The notes: generated by a model from the sequence alone, not told the origin. DNA of 64,000 bases from Billgrantia azerbaijanica (GCA_004551485.1 SBLD01000001.1:1-64000), one strand, 5' to 3'. Counted from the first letter of the stretch, positions 24,577 through 34,207 are shown. Translations and numbers: made by a program.

Positions 24577-25259
24577 CTCTCCTGATCCTGAGGCCGGCGC
24601 AGCATGGGACCCGTGGGGTGTGCGCAGGCCGGGTCCTGGTTGCGGGGATCGTTCACTCGTCTAGATACCGGGAAAACGCCCAACAGTTCCTCGGGAGCGG
24701 GAATCAGCATCTCCCGCACCGTCTCCAGCGGGGTCTGCGGGTCGAGCCAGGTCGTCGCCGCGGCAGGGGGAATCACCGCCGGCAGGCGGTCGCTGAGCGG
24801 GGCGAGCAGAGCGTTGGTCGCGACCGTGATCAGCGCCATGGAGTCGGCGTGCTCGGTGAGGCTGGTGTGGTAGCGACACCACAGGCCGGCGAGCAGCAGC
24901 GGCGCTCGTCTTGTCTCCACGACCAGGAACGGCTGCTTGAAGCGCGGCTGTGGCTTCCACACGTAGACGCCGCCGACCGGTATCAGGCAGCGCCGGGCGG
25001 CAAAGGCCTCGCGGAACATGGGCCGCGAGGCCAGCGATTCGGCCCGGGCGCAGTGGGGGGCGTGATCGAGCACCGTGAGCCAGGGCGGCGTGAGCCCCCA
25101 GAAGGCGTCGTCCAGGCAGGGTGCCCCGCCCTCCCGGCGGAGGATCGACAGCGGGCGCCGCGGTGCCAGGTTGATGGCACTGCGTGGCGTCGCGAGGCAG
25201 CGTAGGTCGGGCAGCAGTCGGGTGGGGTCGAGCGAGGGGACGTACAGGCGGCCGGCCAT
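24573..25259 (-). CDS. SRAP-domain protein lacking all catalytic residues (YedK/HMCES-like)
   Basis: A 228-residue protein spanning the whole SRAP domain, recognised by NLAP, FWGLTPPW, ARAES, RPMF, RRCLIPVGGVYVWK, QPFLV and FPVSRRVNDPRNQ. Active YedK/HMCES proteins start MCGR and use Cys2 to cross-link abasic DNA, with Asn, Glu and His assisting. Here position 2 is Ala (MAGR), the Asn is Cys70, the Glu of the GWFEW-type motif is Val100, and the His of the HDR motif is Ser156. It is therefore probably unable to form the thiazolidine cross-link. The frame is intact, so it is not simply a decayed gene. It is coupled to the M16 peptidase by an ATGA overlap. Confidence 0.82.
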   Translation of the reverse strand: MAGRLYVPSLDPTRLLPDLRCLATPRSAINLAPRRPLSILRREGGAPCLDDAFWGLTPPWLTVLDHAPHCARAESLASRPMFREAFAARRCLIPVGGVYVWKPQPRFKQPFLVVETRRAPLLLAGLWCRYHTSLTEHADSMALITVATNALLAPLSDRLPAVIPPAAATTWLDPQTPLETVREMLIPAPEELLGVFPVSRRVNDPRNQDPACAHPTGPMLRRPQDQER

Positions 25260-25402
25260 GGAGCCTCCGGGTCACGGAATGCCCTAGCGTAGCCAAGCGG
25301 GGCGGGCGTGAAAAGGTCGAAAACGGTGTTCGGTGTGCGCTATCCTGAGTATCCCGGCCGTTCCATGATGGCCGGGCCACTCCCAACTCGGCGAGGAACT
25401 CC

Positions 25403-26008
25403 ATGGCCCGTCCCCGACAGCATGCGCCCGAAGAACTCCATGCCCAGGTCATGACGGCCTGCGACGCATGGCTTCAGGACAACCCGGTCCGCTCGCTGTC
25501 GCTGCGCGCCCTGGCGCGCGAGGTGGGCTGTGCCCCGAGCACCCTGCTCAAGCTCTACGGCAGCTTCGGCAACCTGCTGCAGCACGTGAACCTGCAGACG
25601 CTGGACCTGCTGCGCTCGGTGATCGCGTCGCTGGAGGAGGCCGCACCGGAGCCGCGGCTCAAGGGGCTGGCGTTGGCCTACTGGCAGTTCGCCCAGCGCG
25701 AGCCCTATCGCTGGCAGCTGCTTTTCGACTACCCGCTGGCCCAGGAGGGTGAACTCGACCAGCGCCAGTCCGACATGATCGAGGCGCTCTTCGTGCGCGT
25801 CGAGGCGACGCTCAAGGAGTACCAGCCGGCGCTGGACGACCTGGAGGCGCGCCGGCTGAGCCGGACCCTGTGGGGCAGCGTGCATGGCCTGGTGCAGCTC
25901 GGCCTCAACGAGCGCCTGGGCTACTGGCAGGGCCAGCAGCTCGAGGTCGGCGAGCTCATCGATCAGTTGCTGGTGACCATCCTCGCCGGGCTGCGCCACC
26001 GCGACTGA
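25403..26008 (+). CDS. TetR-family transcriptional regulator with WHG-type C-terminal domain
   Basis: A 201-residue protein. Residues about 10-55 form a TetR helix-turn-helix (SLSLRALAREVGCAPSTLLKLYGSFGNLLQHV). The C-terminal ligand domain carries the WHG-like pattern seen as RLSRTLWGSVHGLVQLGL. It probably represses its own gene or the divergent SRAP-M16 operon; the 143-base gap at 25260-25402 holds both promoters, though no operator is evident by eye. Confidence 0.85.
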   Translation: MARPRQHAPEELHAQVMTACDAWLQDNPVRSLSLRALAREVGCAPSTLLKLYGSFGNLLQHVNLQTLDLLRSVIASLEEAAPEPRLKGLALAYWQFAQREPYRWQLLFDYPLAQEGELDQRQSDMIEALFVRVEATLKEYQPALDDLEARRLSRTLWGSVHGLVQLGLNERLGYWQGQQLEVGELIDQLLVTILAGLRHRD

Positions 26009-26038
26009 GCCGGCCGGGCGAGCCGGGCCGGGCCGCGC

Positions 26039-27322
26039 TCAGGCCGGGCGCAGGCTGCGCCGCGTGGCCTGCCAGCAGCGCGCGGCGGTGATCAGGTTGT
26101 CGCGCACCTCGAGTATCTCCATGCGCACGCTGCCGATCTGCAGGCACGCCGGGCCGTCCGGAAAGGACTCCAGGTGCTCGAGGATCAGACCGTTGAGGGT
26201 CTTGGGGCCGTCGGTGGGCAGCTGCCAGCCGAGCTGGCGGTTGATGTCGCGAATGGTGGCGGTGCCGTCGATGACCAGGCTGCCGTCCTCCTGGCGGTGG
26301 ATCTCCTGGTCGGGGCTCATCATGTCGGTGGTGAACTCGCCGACGATCTCCTCGAGGATGTCCTCGAGGGTCACCAGACCCTCCACGTCGCCGTACTCGT
26401 CGACCACGATGCCGATGCGCCGCTTCTGCTTCTGGAAGTTGAGCAGCTGGGTGTGCAGCGGCGTCGACTCGGGGATGAAGTAGGGCTCGCGTGCCTCCTG
26501 GACGATGGCCGCCTTGGTCACCTCGGGGCGTGACAGGAAGCGCGCCGCGTTGCGCATGTGCAGCATGCCGATGATGTTGTTGATGTCGCCCTTGTAGATC
26601 GGCATGCGGGTGTGCTGGCTGGTGCGGATCTGAACGAGGATATCATCGAGCGCGTCGTCCAGGTCGATGCCCACCACCTCGTGGCGCGGCACCATGATGT
26701 CGTTGACCGTGACGTTCTCCAGATCGAGGATCGACAGCAGCATCGCCTGGTGGCGTCGAGGAATGAGGGTGCCCGCCTCGTGCACCACGGTGCGCAGCTC
26801 GTCGCGGGTCAGGTGGTCGGCGCCACCGTCGATCTGCTTGACCCCGATCAGGCGCAACAGGCCGTTGGAGAGCGCGCTGACCAGCCACACCAGCGGATAG
26901 AGCAGCTTGAGCAGCGGTTCCAGCACCAGCGAGGCGGGATAGGCGATGCGCTCGGGCTTGATGGCCGCATAGGTCTTGGGGCTCACCTCGGCGAAGATCA
27001 GGATCACGATGGTGAGGATCAGCGGGGCGATGGCGGGGCCCGACACCTCGCCGAAGAAGTGGATGGCGAGCACCGTGGCGATGGCCGCCGCCAGGTTGTT
27101 GACCAGGTTGTTGCCGATCAGGATCACGCCGATCAGCCGGTCCGGCCGGGCCAGCAGGCGCAGCACGCGGTTGGCGGCGCGTTCTCCGCTCTTCGCCTGG
27201 TGACTCAGGCGATAGCGGTTGATGGACATCATGCCGGTCTCGGAGCTGGAGAAGAAGGCGGACAGGCAGATGAGAAGAACAAGCAGGCCGAATAGCAATC
27301 CCAGAGGGAAGTCGTCGCTCAA
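26039..27322 (-). CDS. CorB/HlyC-type transporter (DUF21, CBS pair, CorC domain)
   Basis: A 427-residue inner-membrane protein. The DUF21 domain has about four hydrophobic segments (LLFGLLVLLICLSAFFS at residues 7-23, then VILIGNNLVNNLAAAIATVLA). A CBS pair follows (IMVPRHEVVGIDLD, TRMPIYKGDINNIIGMLH) and a C-terminal CorC_HlyC domain (DGTATIRDINRQLGWQLP). Family members export or regulate magnesium and other divalent ions. The start is TTG at 27322 with AAGGA upstream; no suitable ATG exists before the first helix. Confidence 0.88.
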   Translation of the reverse strand: MSDDFPLGLLFGLLVLLICLSAFFSSSETGMMSINRYRLSHQAKSGERAANRVLRLLARPDRLIGVILIGNNLVNNLAAAIATVLAIHFFGEVSGPAIAPLILTIVILIFAEVSPKTYAAIKPERIAYPASLVLEPLLKLLYPLVWLVSALSNGLLRLIGVKQIDGGADHLTRDELRTVVHEAGTLIPRRHQAMLLSILDLENVTVNDIMVPRHEVVGIDLDDALDDILVQIRTSQHTRMPIYKGDINNIIGMLHMRNAARFLSRPEVTKAAIVQEAREPYFIPESTPLHTQLLNFQKQKRRIGIVVDEYGDVEGLVTLEDILEEIVGEFTTDMMSPDQEIHRQEDGSLVIDGTATIRDINRQLGWQLPTDGPKTLNGLILEHLESFPDGPACLQIGSVRMEILEVRDNLITAARCWQATRRSLRPA

Positions 27323-27393
27323 GTCGAAGGGTCCTTACTGGCGTGTCAGCCACGTTTTGTAGGGTTTCAGCCTGGGGGTGTCAAGGCGACTTC

Positions 27394-27424
27394 CGCCTCA
27401 GGCCTCAGCCCTCAGCCCTCAGCC
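27394..27424. repeat. Short tandem repeat CTCAGCC at the end of the CcsA-like gene
   Basis: Seven-base units of CTCAGCC-type are repeated about four times and run into the stop codon of the CcsA-like gene. It may be prone to slippage. Confidence 0.6.
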
Positions 27425-28219
27425 CTGATGCAGGATGACCTCCAGCACGAACTTGCTGCCGAAGTAGGCGAGCAGCAGCACGCCGCAGCCGACCAGCGTC
27501 CAGCGCACGGCACGCATGCCGCGCCAGCCCAGGATATGGTGACTCACCAGCAGGATAGCGAAGATCACCCAGGCGGCCAGTGAGAGGATGGTCTTGTGCA
27601 CCAGGTGCTGGGCGAACATGTTGTCGACGAACGCAAAACCGCTGGCGATCGACAGCGTGAGCAGCGCCATGCCGGCCCAGATCAGCTCGAAGAGCAGGCG
27701 CTCCATGGTGGTCAGCGGCGGCAGCGCCTGGACGACGCCGCGGGTGTGGTGGTGGCGCAGCGCCTGGTTCTGGACGCCGAGCAGCACCGCCTGCATGGCA
27801 GCGATCACCAGCAGGCCGAAGGCCAGCGCCGAGCTGATGGCGTGCAGGGCGATGCCCGGCGTCAGGCCGCCACTGCGCGTGGGGCTTGGCAGGCCGACCG
27901 CCACCAGCAGGGCGATTCCGGCGAGGGGAAAGAGCCCCACGGCGACGTTGAGCACCGGCTTGGCCAGGCTCACGGTGAGCAGCAGGAAGACCATGATGGC
28001 GGTCACGACGACGGCACTGGCCGAGAGACCGGGCATCAGGCCGGGGGTCTGGCCGAGCAACTGGGCCGCCACCGGCACGTGGAAGAGCAGCCCCATCAGG
28101 CCCAGTGCGCGCACCAGGGGGGCGCGCGGCGGCACCCGCCGCAGCAGCGTGAGCCCCTGCCAGGAAGCGGCACCCAGGTAGAGAACGAAGGCCATGATGG
28201 CCAGAGGAAGCGCCTGCAT
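27419..28219 (-). CDS. CcsA/YpjD-like inner-membrane protein
   Basis: A 266-residue protein with about eight hydrophobic helices, e.g. MAFVLYLGAASWQGL, VVVTAIMVFLLLTV, ALAFGLLVIAAMQAVLL and AAWVIFAILLVSHHILGW. Conserved His residues flank the membrane segments (GIALHAISSALAF, FAQHLVHKTILS, LVSHHILGWRG), as in CcsA/HemX cytochrome c assembly proteins; this gene regularly precedes ffh in related genomes. True cytochrome assembly role is unproven. The start at 28219 has a poor ribosome site; an ATG at 28195 is an alternative. Divergent from ffh. Confidence 0.8.
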   Translation of the reverse strand: MQALPLAIMAFVLYLGAASWQGLTLLRRVPPRAPLVRALGLMGLLFHVPVAAQLLGQTPGLMPGLSASAVVVTAIMVFLLLTVSLAKPVLNVAVGLFPLAGIALLVAVGLPSPTRSGGLTPGIALHAISSALAFGLLVIAAMQAVLLGVQNQALRHHHTRGVVQALPPLTTMERLLFELIWAGMALLTLSIASGFAFVDNMFAQHLVHKTILSLAAWVIFAILLVSHHILGWRGMRAVRWTLVGCGVLLLAYFGSKFVLEVILHQG

Positions 28220-28334
28220 CAGTTGCCGTCCGTGCGCCGTTGTCGTGTCAATGCTGTCGAGAGTGGGATCTGACGTTGCCGAGGCCACTATACCCAATCC
28301 GCGCTCCGTCGCACAGCGATGACGGCGCCATGCA

Positions 28335-28363
28335 TGGAGACTGGCCGCCACAGCGCGTATAAT
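28335..28363 (+). promoter_or_regulatory. Likely sigma-70 promoter of ffh
   Basis: TGGAGA (-35) and a perfect TATAAT (28358-28363) are separated by 17 bases. The resulting leader is about 150 bases before the ffh ATG. Confidence 0.55.
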
Positions 28364-28516
28364 TGCCGGCCAAAGGCAGCCCGGGGCTGTCATCATCATC
28401 TGCAGTGTCACCGCTTTGCGGGCATGGCAGGTCCGTTCCGATGCGGTCGATCGTCGCAGCCGCGCTGTGCTGACGGCCGCCGCCAGGGCCTGCCAGGATC
28501 GTCGCCGGAGAGGCCC

Positions 28517-29917
28517 ATGTTCCAGAACCTCAGCGAGCGCCTGTCGCAGACGCTCAAGTCCATCAAGGGTCAGGCGCGCCTGACCGAGGACAACATCAAG
28601 GACACCCTGCGCGAGGTGCGTCGTGCCCTGCTCGAGGCCGACGTCGCCTTGCCGGTGGTCAAGGCCTTCATCGAGCGCGTGCGTGAGCGCGCCGTGGGCC
28701 AGGAGGTGTCGAAGAGCCTCTCGCCGGGCCAGCAGTTCGTCAAGATCGTCCAGCAGGAGCTCGAGGCGGTCATGGGCGAGGCCAACGAGGGACTCGTGCT
28801 CAAGGGCTCGCCGGCCGTGGTGCTGATGGCCGGCCTGCAGGGCGCGGGCAAGACCACCTCGGTGGCGAAGCTCGCGCGCTACCTCAAGGAGCGCGAGAAG
28901 AAGAAGGTGCTGGTGGTCTCCGCCGACGTCTACCGCCCTGCGGCGATCGACCAGCTCGAAACCTTGGCCGGCGAGGTGGGTGTCGACTTCTTCCCGTCGC
29001 GCTCCGACCAGGAACCGGTGGCGATCGCCAAGGCGGCGATCCAGCACGCCAGGATCCAGTTTCACGACGTGGTGCTCGTCGATACCGCCGGTCGCCTGGC
29101 CATCGACGAGGCGATGATGGCTGAGATCCAGGCCCTGCACCAGGCCGTCTCCCCCCAGGAGACGCTGTTCGTGGTCGACGCCATGACCGGTCAGGACGCC
29201 GCCAATACCGCCAAGGCGTTCAGCGATGCGCTGCCGCTGACCGGGGTGATCCTGACCAAGGCCGACGGCGACGCGCGCGGCGGGGCCGCGCTCTCGGTGC
29301 GCCATGTCACCGGTCGGCCGATCAAGTTCATGGGCGTGGGCGAGAAGGTCGATGCCCTGGAGCCCTTCCACCCCGACCGCGTTGCCTCGCGCATCCTCGG
29401 CATGGGCGACGTGCTGTCGCTGATCGAGGAGGCCGAGCGCACCGTCGACAAGGGCAAGGCCGAGAAGCTCGCCAAGAAGGTCAAGAAGGGCGAGGGCTTC
29501 GACCTCGAGGACTTCCGCGACCAGCTCCAGCAGCTCAAGAAGATGGGCGGCATGGGCGGCCTGCTCGGCAAGCTGCCGGGCATGGGCCAGATGGCCGAGA
29601 TGGCCCAGGGGCCCGGCCCCGAGAAGGAGCTCGGCAAGCTCGAGGCGCTGATCAACTCCATGACGCCCCAGGAACGGCGCCGCCCGGAGATCATCAACGG
29701 CTCGCGCAAGCGGCGCATCGCCGCCGGCGCCGGTCTGCAGGTCCCCGACCTCAATCGCCTGCTCAAGCAGCACAAGCAGATGCAGAAGATGATGAAGAAG
29801 GCCGGCAAGAAGGGCGGCATGCAGAAGATGATGCGCGGCATGTCCGGCATGATGGGCGGCGGCGGCCCGGGCGGTCCCGGCGGGATGGGCGGCCCCGGCG
29901 GCTTCCCCTGGCGCTGA
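28517..29917 (+). CDS. ffh: Signal recognition particle protein Ffh
   Basis: A 466-residue SRP54. The N domain is followed by the G domain with [31 protein letters not shown] and [10 protein letters not shown]. The C-terminal M domain is rich in Met, Lys and Gly and includes [11 protein letters not shown], which binds 4.5S RNA, and ends with a Gly/Met tail. It targets membrane proteins co-translationally with FtsY, whose gene is also in this window. The start at 28517 (MFQNLSERL) was chosen by family; GGAGAGG lies upstream. Confidence 0.97.
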   Translation: MFQNLSERLSQTLKSIKGQARLTEDNIKDTLREVRRALLEADVALPVVKAFIERVRERAVGQEVSKSLSPGQQFVKIVQQELEAVMGEANEGLVLKGSPAVVLMAGLQGAGKTTSVAKLARYLKEREKKKVLVVSADVYRPAAIDQLETLAGEVGVDFFPSRSDQEPVAIAKAAIQHARIQFHDVVLVDTAGRLAIDEAMMAEIQALHQAVSPQETLFVVDAMTGQDAANTAKAFSDALPLTGVILTKADGDARGGAALSVRHVTGRPIKFMGVGEKVDALEPFHPDRVASRILGMGDVLSLIEEAERTVDKGKAEKLAKKVKKGEGFDLEDFRDQLQQLKKMGGMGGLLGKLPGMGQMAEMAQGPGPEKELGKLEALINSMTPQERRRPEIINGSRKRRIAAGAGLQVPDLNRLLKQHKQMQKMMKKAGKKGGMQKMMRGMSGMMGGGGPGGPGGMGGPGGFPWR

Positions 29918-29956
29918 CGAGCCAAGAGCGGCCGCGCGGGCGGGTCCGGAAAAAGG

Positions 29957-29985
29957 TTCCCAAGCGCGGCGGATTTCCGTAGAAT
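29957..29985 (+). promoter_or_regulatory. Possible promoter of rpsP operon
   Basis: TAGAAT (29980-29985) with a weak -35 TTCCCA 17 bases before. It leaves a leader of about 170 bases ahead of rpsP. Confidence 0.35.
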
Positions 29986-30161
29986 GCTGCGTCTTCATGG
30001 CAGGACCGTGGCCTCGGCCCGGCTGCATCCCAGGACAGCACCGAACGACGCGACGGCGGGCCATGCCCGCTCTCCGAGCCGGCTGCCGAGGCATCCGGCC
30101 GTTTCGCCGGAACCGGCACATCGGTACTCAACGTAACCTCAACCGAAGGACAGACAACGCC

Positions 30162-30410
30162 ATGGTTACCATTCGTCTGGCACGTGGTGGCGCCAAGAAG
30201 CGTCCCTTCTACCACCTGACCGTGACCGATTCACGCAACGCCCGCGACGGCCGCTTCATCGAGCGCCTGGGCTTCTTCAATCCTATCGCCCGCGGCGGCG
30301 AAGAACGCCTGCGCGTCGACCTGGATCGCATCGCCCACTGGCAGGAGCAGGGTGCCCAGCTCTCTGCCCGCGTGGCCGAGCTGGTCAAGGAAGCTCGCAA
30401 GCAGGCCTGA
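30162..30410 (+). CDS. rpsP: 30S ribosomal protein S16
   Basis: An 82-residue S16: [29 protein letters not shown] at the N terminus is diagnostic. It is an assembly protein of the small subunit. GAAGGA precedes the ATG. First gene of rpsP-rimM-trmD-rplS. The C-terminal sequence is shorter than in some relatives but not truncated. Confidence 0.97.
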   Translation: MVTIRLARGGAKKRPFYHLTVTDSRNARDGRFIERLGFFNPIARGGEERLRVDLDRIAHWQEQGAQLSARVAELVKEARKQA

Positions 30411-30432
30411 GCCTGAGCGACCGGGTGGCATC

Positions 30433-30990
30433 ATGAGCGCGCAGGCCGAACGCATCGCGGCAGAGGAGCACGTGGTGCTGGGCAAGTTGACCAGCCCCTA
30501 CGGTGTGAAGGGGTGGCTCAAGGTCTACTCCCACACCAGCCCCATGGAGGGCATCCTCGACTATGGCGAGTGGGTGGTGCGCCAGGGCGACGTCCTGCAC
30601 CGCTACCGCCTTGTCCAGGGGCGGCGTCACGGCAAGGGCCTGGTGGCGCGTCTCGAGGGCATAGAGGACCGCGCGGCCGCCGAGTGGCTGGCCGGCGCCG
30701 AGATCCTGCTGCCCAAGTCGGCGCTGCCGGCGCTGCCGCGCGGCGACTACTACTGGCACGAGCTCGAGGGGCTCGCCGTGGTGACCTGCGATGGGCAGGT
30801 GCTCGGCCAGGTGCAGTACCTGTTCGAGACCGGGGCCAACGACGTCCTGGTCGTCCGGGGTGACCCGCACGGCGAGCCGGCAGCCATCGACGACCGGGAG
30901 CGGCTGCTGCCCTTCCTGCCCGACGAGGTGATCGTCGCGGTGGATCTCGAGGCGGGCCGCATGACCGTCGACTGGGATCCGGCGTTTTGA
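30433..30990 (+). CDS. rimM: Ribosome maturation factor RimM
   Basis: A 185-residue RimM. The N-terminal domain has [20 protein letters not shown]; the PRC-barrel domain has [12 protein letters not shown] and [13 protein letters not shown]. It binds S19 and helps mature the head of the 30S subunit. It lies 22 bases after rpsP and overlaps the trmD start by four bases. Confidence 0.96.
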   Translation: MSAQAERIAAEEHVVLGKLTSPYGVKGWLKVYSHTSPMEGILDYGEWVVRQGDVLHRYRLVQGRRHGKGLVARLEGIEDRAAAEWLAGAEILLPKSALPALPRGDYYWHELEGLAVVTCDGQVLGQVQYLFETGANDVLVVRGDPHGEPAAIDDRERLLPFLPDEVIVAVDLEAGRMTVDWDPAF

Positions 30991-31808
30991 CCGGCGCGAG
31001 CTCGCACCCTGCGACGCATCCGGACCTATGGGTCGGCGTCGTCTCGCTCTTTCCGGAGATGTTCGAGGCGATCGGCCGCCACGGCGTCACCGGTCGCGCA
31101 GTGGACAAGGGACGCATCGCGCTGGAGTTCTGGAACCCGCGCGACTACGCCAGTGACCGCCATCGCACCGTGGACGACCGCCCCTACGGTGGCGGCCCGG
31201 GGATGCTGATGAAGGTCGACACCTTGCGTGCCGCGATCCACGCCGCCCGCGCGCGGGCCGAGCAGGCCACGGGGCAGCGCCCGCGGGTGATCTACCTGTC
31301 GCCCCAAGGGCGTCGGCTCGACCAGCGCGGCGTGCGCGAACTGGCGTCGGGCCCGCCGCTGGTGGTGGTGGCCGGGCGCTACGAAGGTATCGATGAGCGC
31401 GTCGTGGAGTGCGACATCGATGAGGAGTGGTCGATCGGCGACTACGTGCTGAGCGGCGGCGAGCTGCCGGCCATGGTGCTGATCGATGCCGCGGCCAGGC
31501 TGGTTCCCGGCGTGCTCGGGCACCAGGACTCCGCGGTCGAGGACTCCTTCAACGAAGGGCTGCTGGACTGCCCGCACTACACCCGCCCGGAGGTGATCGA
31601 CGGGCGGCGGGTGCCGGAGGTCCTGCTCAGCGGCAACCACGGCGCCATTCGGCGCTGGCGGCTCAAGCAGTCGCTGGGGCGGACCTGGCTCAGGCGCCCC
31701 GACCTGCTGGAAGGCCGGTCGTTGAGCGACGAGCAGCGCGCGCTGCTCGAGGAGTTCATCGAGGAATACGCCCAAGCGGCGGAGGTGCAGGACGCCACTC
31801 GCCCCTGA
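30987..31808 (+). CDS. trmD: tRNA (guanine-N1)-methyltransferase TrmD
   Basis: A 273-residue SPOUT methyltransferase. The knot region has [25 protein letters not shown] and [17 protein letters not shown]. It methylates G37 of tRNAs to prevent frameshifting. The start is a TTG at 30987 overlapping the rimM stop (TTGA); the first recognised family residues ([11 protein letters not shown]) begin about 13 residues later, so the N terminus carries a short extension. Confidence 0.95.
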   Translation: MTGASSHPATHPDLWVGVVSLFPEMFEAIGRHGVTGRAVDKGRIALEFWNPRDYASDRHRTVDDRPYGGGPGMLMKVDTLRAAIHAARARAEQATGQRPRVIYLSPQGRRLDQRGVRELASGPPLVVVAGRYEGIDERVVECDIDEEWSIGDYVLSGGELPAMVLIDAAARLVPGVLGHQDSAVEDSFNEGLLDCPHYTRPEVIDGRRVPEVLLSGNHGAIRRWRLKQSLGRTWLRRPDLLEGRSLSDEQRALLEEFIEEYAQAAEVQDATRP

Positions 31809-31937
31809 GGGGACAAGAGGCGGACCTGCGTCACCAACCAAGCTCCCGCGCTCTCGAGCTACGACTCGGGCGCCGGGGTCACGAGGCGCCGGCAGCATAC
31901 TGGATCCGGCGCTTCAGAATATCGAGGAGTGAATGTC

Positions 31938-32294
31938 ATGAGCAGCAAGAACAAGGTGATCCAGGCGCTCGAAGCCGAGCAGATGAGCAAGGAAGTCCCG
32001 GCCTTCGCCCCGGGCGACACCGTCGTCGTCCAGGTCAAGGTCAAGGAAGGCAACCGCGAGCGCCTGCAGGCCTTCGAGGGCGTCGTCATCGGCAAGCGCA
32101 ACCGCGGCCTCAACTCCGCCTTCACCGTGCGCAAGATCTCCCACGGCGTCGGCGTCGAGCGCACCTTCCAGACCTACAGCCCGCTGGTCGACTCCATCAG
32201 CGTCAAGCGTCGCGGCGATGTGCGCCAGGCCAAGCTCTACTACCTCCGCGAGCGCAGCGGCAAGTCCGCCCGTATCAAGGAGAAGCTGGCGTAA
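31938..32294 (+). CDS. rplS: 50S ribosomal protein L19
   Basis: A 118-residue L19 with [38 protein letters not shown] and [18 protein letters not shown]. It sits at the subunit interface. GAGGAG precedes the ATG at 31938; the GTG nine bases upstream is less well placed. It ends the rpsP operon and is followed directly by a family II hairpin element. Confidence 0.97.
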   Translation: MSSKNKVIQALEAEQMSKEVPAFAPGDTVVVQVKVKEGNRERLQAFEGVVIGKRNRGLNSAFTVRKISHGVGVERTFQTYSPLVDSISVKRRGDVRQAKLYYLRERSGKSARIKEKLA

Positions 32295-32420
32295 GGCTGC
32301 ATAAATACCTGCGCGGGCGAATCGCTTTGTTGCACGGTGCTCGACATCCTCACCTATAACCTCATAGGCTCCGGTGGACTCGAAACCTACGGTTTCTCGC
32401 CCCTTCGGGGCCATCCTTCG
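32289..32420 (+). repeat. Family II hairpin element, copy C (after rplS)
   Basis: The core is CTCA (32349-32352), stem CCTAT (32353-32357), loop AACCTC, stem ATAGG (32364-32368), CTCC. Two other copies at 39.8 and 48.4 kb share the frame with different but complementary stem sequences. Downstream to 32566 there is only low-similarity non-coding DNA with smaller hairpins (e.g. CCCCTTCGGGG), then xerD. Confidence 0.55.
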
Positions 32421-32566
32421 GATGTTTGTCGCTGCACTCGGTTCTGTGCTCCGTGCGCCTCGCGCTTCATCCCGCTCGGCATTTCATGCTGCTTTATTTG
32501 TGGACCCCGTCACCGCTCGCGCGGGGCGGGGTCCCGCTGCATGGGGCCTCGTTCGGGAGAACCGCG

Positions 32567-33466
32567 ATGATGCCTGCCGCCGACACCGCCCTGGTCGAGG
32601 CCTTCCTCGATGCGCTGTGGCTGGAGCAGGGTGTGAGCGATCACACCCTGGCAGCCTACCGCCGCGATCTGGAGGCCTGGGCCGCCAGGCTGGAGACGGC
32701 GGGTGGCACCCTGCTCGCCCCCGGGACGACGGCACTGCCGGCCTGGCTCGACGAGCGGCGCGAGGCCGGCTACCGGCTGGCCAGCAATGCGCGGCTGCTC
32801 TCGAGCCTGCGCCGCTTCTACCGCTGGGCGCTGACCGAGGGACGCATCGCCGGCTATCCCCTCGCCGAGGTGCGCCTGCCGCGGGTGCGTCCTGCCCTGC
32901 CCGATACCCTGGAGGAGGTCGAGGTCGAGCGGTTGCTGGCCGCGCCCGACGTCGCCACGGACCTGGGGCTGCGCGATCGCGCCATGCTCGAGGTGCTCTA
33001 CGGCTGCGGGCTACGTGTTTCGGAGCTGGTGGGGCTGACCACCGACGCCGTGAACCTGCGCCAGGGGGTAGTGCGGGTGCGCGGCAAGGGCGACAAGGAC
33101 CGGCTGGTGCCGCTGGGCGAGGAGGCCGTACACTGGCTGACGCGCTACCTGCGCGGTGCGCGCGGGGCCCTGATGCAGGACGCGAGCCGACCGGCGCTCT
33201 TTCCCGGCCGGGGCGACGCCTGCCTGACCCGTCAGGCCTTCTGGTACCGCCTCAAGGCCCATGCGCGCACGGCCGGGATCACCCGGCCGCTGTCGCCACA
33301 CACCCTGCGCCACGCCTTCGCCACGCACCTGTTGAATCATGGCGCCAATCTGCGTGTCGTACAGCTGCTGCTGGGTCACAGCGACCTGTCGACGACCCAG
33401 ATCTATACCCATGTCGCGCAGGCGCGTCTCGAAGCCTTGCACGCCGATCACCATCCTCGAGGTTGA
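32567..33466 (+). CDS. xerD: Tyrosine recombinase XerD
   Basis: A 299-residue tyrosine recombinase. The catalytic set is visible: Arg in YGCGLRVSELVGL, Lys in RVRGKGDKDRLVPLG, HTLRHAFATHLL (His-x-x-Arg), GHSDLSTTQIYTHV with the second His and the nucleophile Tyr. It resolves chromosome dimers at dif with XerC. The choice of XerD over XerC rests on its position before dsbC and recJ. GGGAG precedes ATG 32567. Confidence 0.92.
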   Translation: MMPAADTALVEAFLDALWLEQGVSDHTLAAYRRDLEAWAARLETAGGTLLAPGTTALPAWLDERREAGYRLASNARLLSSLRRFYRWALTEGRIAGYPLAEVRLPRVRPALPDTLEEVEVERLLAAPDVATDLGLRDRAMLEVLYGCGLRVSELVGLTTDAVNLRQGVVRVRGKGDKDRLVPLGEEAVHWLTRYLRGARGALMQDASRPALFPGRGDACLTRQAFWYRLKAHARTAGITRPLSPHTLRHAFATHLLNHGANLRVVQLLLGHSDLSTTQIYTHVAQARLEALHADHHPRG

Positions 33467-33469
33467 CTC

Positions 33470-34207
33470 ATGAGCGATTCTCCCGTGCGTTTCACCGCTG
33501 CACTCCTGGCTCTCCTGGCCCTGCCGCTGGCCGTCCACGCCGACGAGGCCGAACGCCTCGCCGAACGGTTGGAGGTGCGCGGCCAGCCCATGCCGGTGGC
33601 GAGCGTCCGCAAGACGCCGCTGGAGGGCTTCTTCGAGGTGCGCCTGGAAACCGGCGAGTCCTTCTACACTGACGCCGAAGGGGAGTTCTTCCTCGTGGGG
33701 GATCTCTACGAGAACGGCGAGCAGGGGCTCGTCAACCTCACCGAGCAGGGCCGCAACGCCGAGCGCGCCGCGCGGCTGGCCGCGGTGCCCGCGGCCGAGC
33801 GGGTGGTGTTTCGCGGCACGGCCGAGACCCGGGCCACGGTGACGGTCTTCACCGACACCACCTGTCCTTACTGCCGACAGTTCCATGAGGAGGTCCCGCG
33901 CCTCAACGAGCTGGGGATCGAGGTGCACTACCTGGCCTTCCCGCGCACCGGCATGAATGGCGAGGGGGCGCAGGTGATGCGCCAGGTCTGGTGCGCCGAC
34001 AACCGCGCCGAGGCGATGAGCGCGGCCAAGCGGGGCGAGGCGCTGGAAAACGGCACGGACTGCGACAATCCGGTCGAGTCACAGTATCATCTGGGGCGGG
34101 AAGTCGGCGTGCAGGGCACGCCGGCGATCGTGTTGCCGGATGGTCGTCTGGTGCCAGGCTATGTGCCGGCCGAACGACTGGCCGGCATGCTCGGCCTGAG
34201 CGACTGA
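33470..34207 (+). CDS. dsbC: Periplasmic thiol:disulfide interchange protein DsbC
   Basis: A 245-residue protein with a signal peptide (residues 1-24, ending VHA). The N-terminal dimerisation domain is followed by the thioredoxin domain with DTTCPYCRQFHEEV (CPYC active site, as in DsbC of related species) and the cis-Pro loop VQGTPAIVLPDG. It isomerises wrong disulfides in the periplasm. Three bases separate it from xerD. Confidence 0.94.
   Translation: MSDSPVRFTAALLALLALPLAVHADEAERLAERLEVRGQPMPVASVRKTPLEGFFEVRLETGESFYTDAEGEFFLVGDLYENGEQGLVNLTEQGRNAERAARLAAVPAAERVVFRGTAETRATVTVFTDTTCPYCRQFHEEVPRLNELGIEVHYLAFPRTGMNGEGAQVMRQVWCADNRAEAMSAAKRGEALENGTDCDNPVESQYHLGREVGVQGTPAIVLPDGRLVPGYVPAERLAGMLGLSD

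Noticed and set aside
24573-25259. SRAP gene considered as a pseudogene
   Set aside because: The frame is full length, structural motifs are kept and the gene is coupled to its neighbour; only the catalytic residues are lost.
32567-33466. Tyrosine recombinase considered as a mobile-element integrase
   Set aside because: Sequence length, motifs and the xerD-dsbC order mark it as the chromosomal XerD; no attachment sites or phage genes are near.
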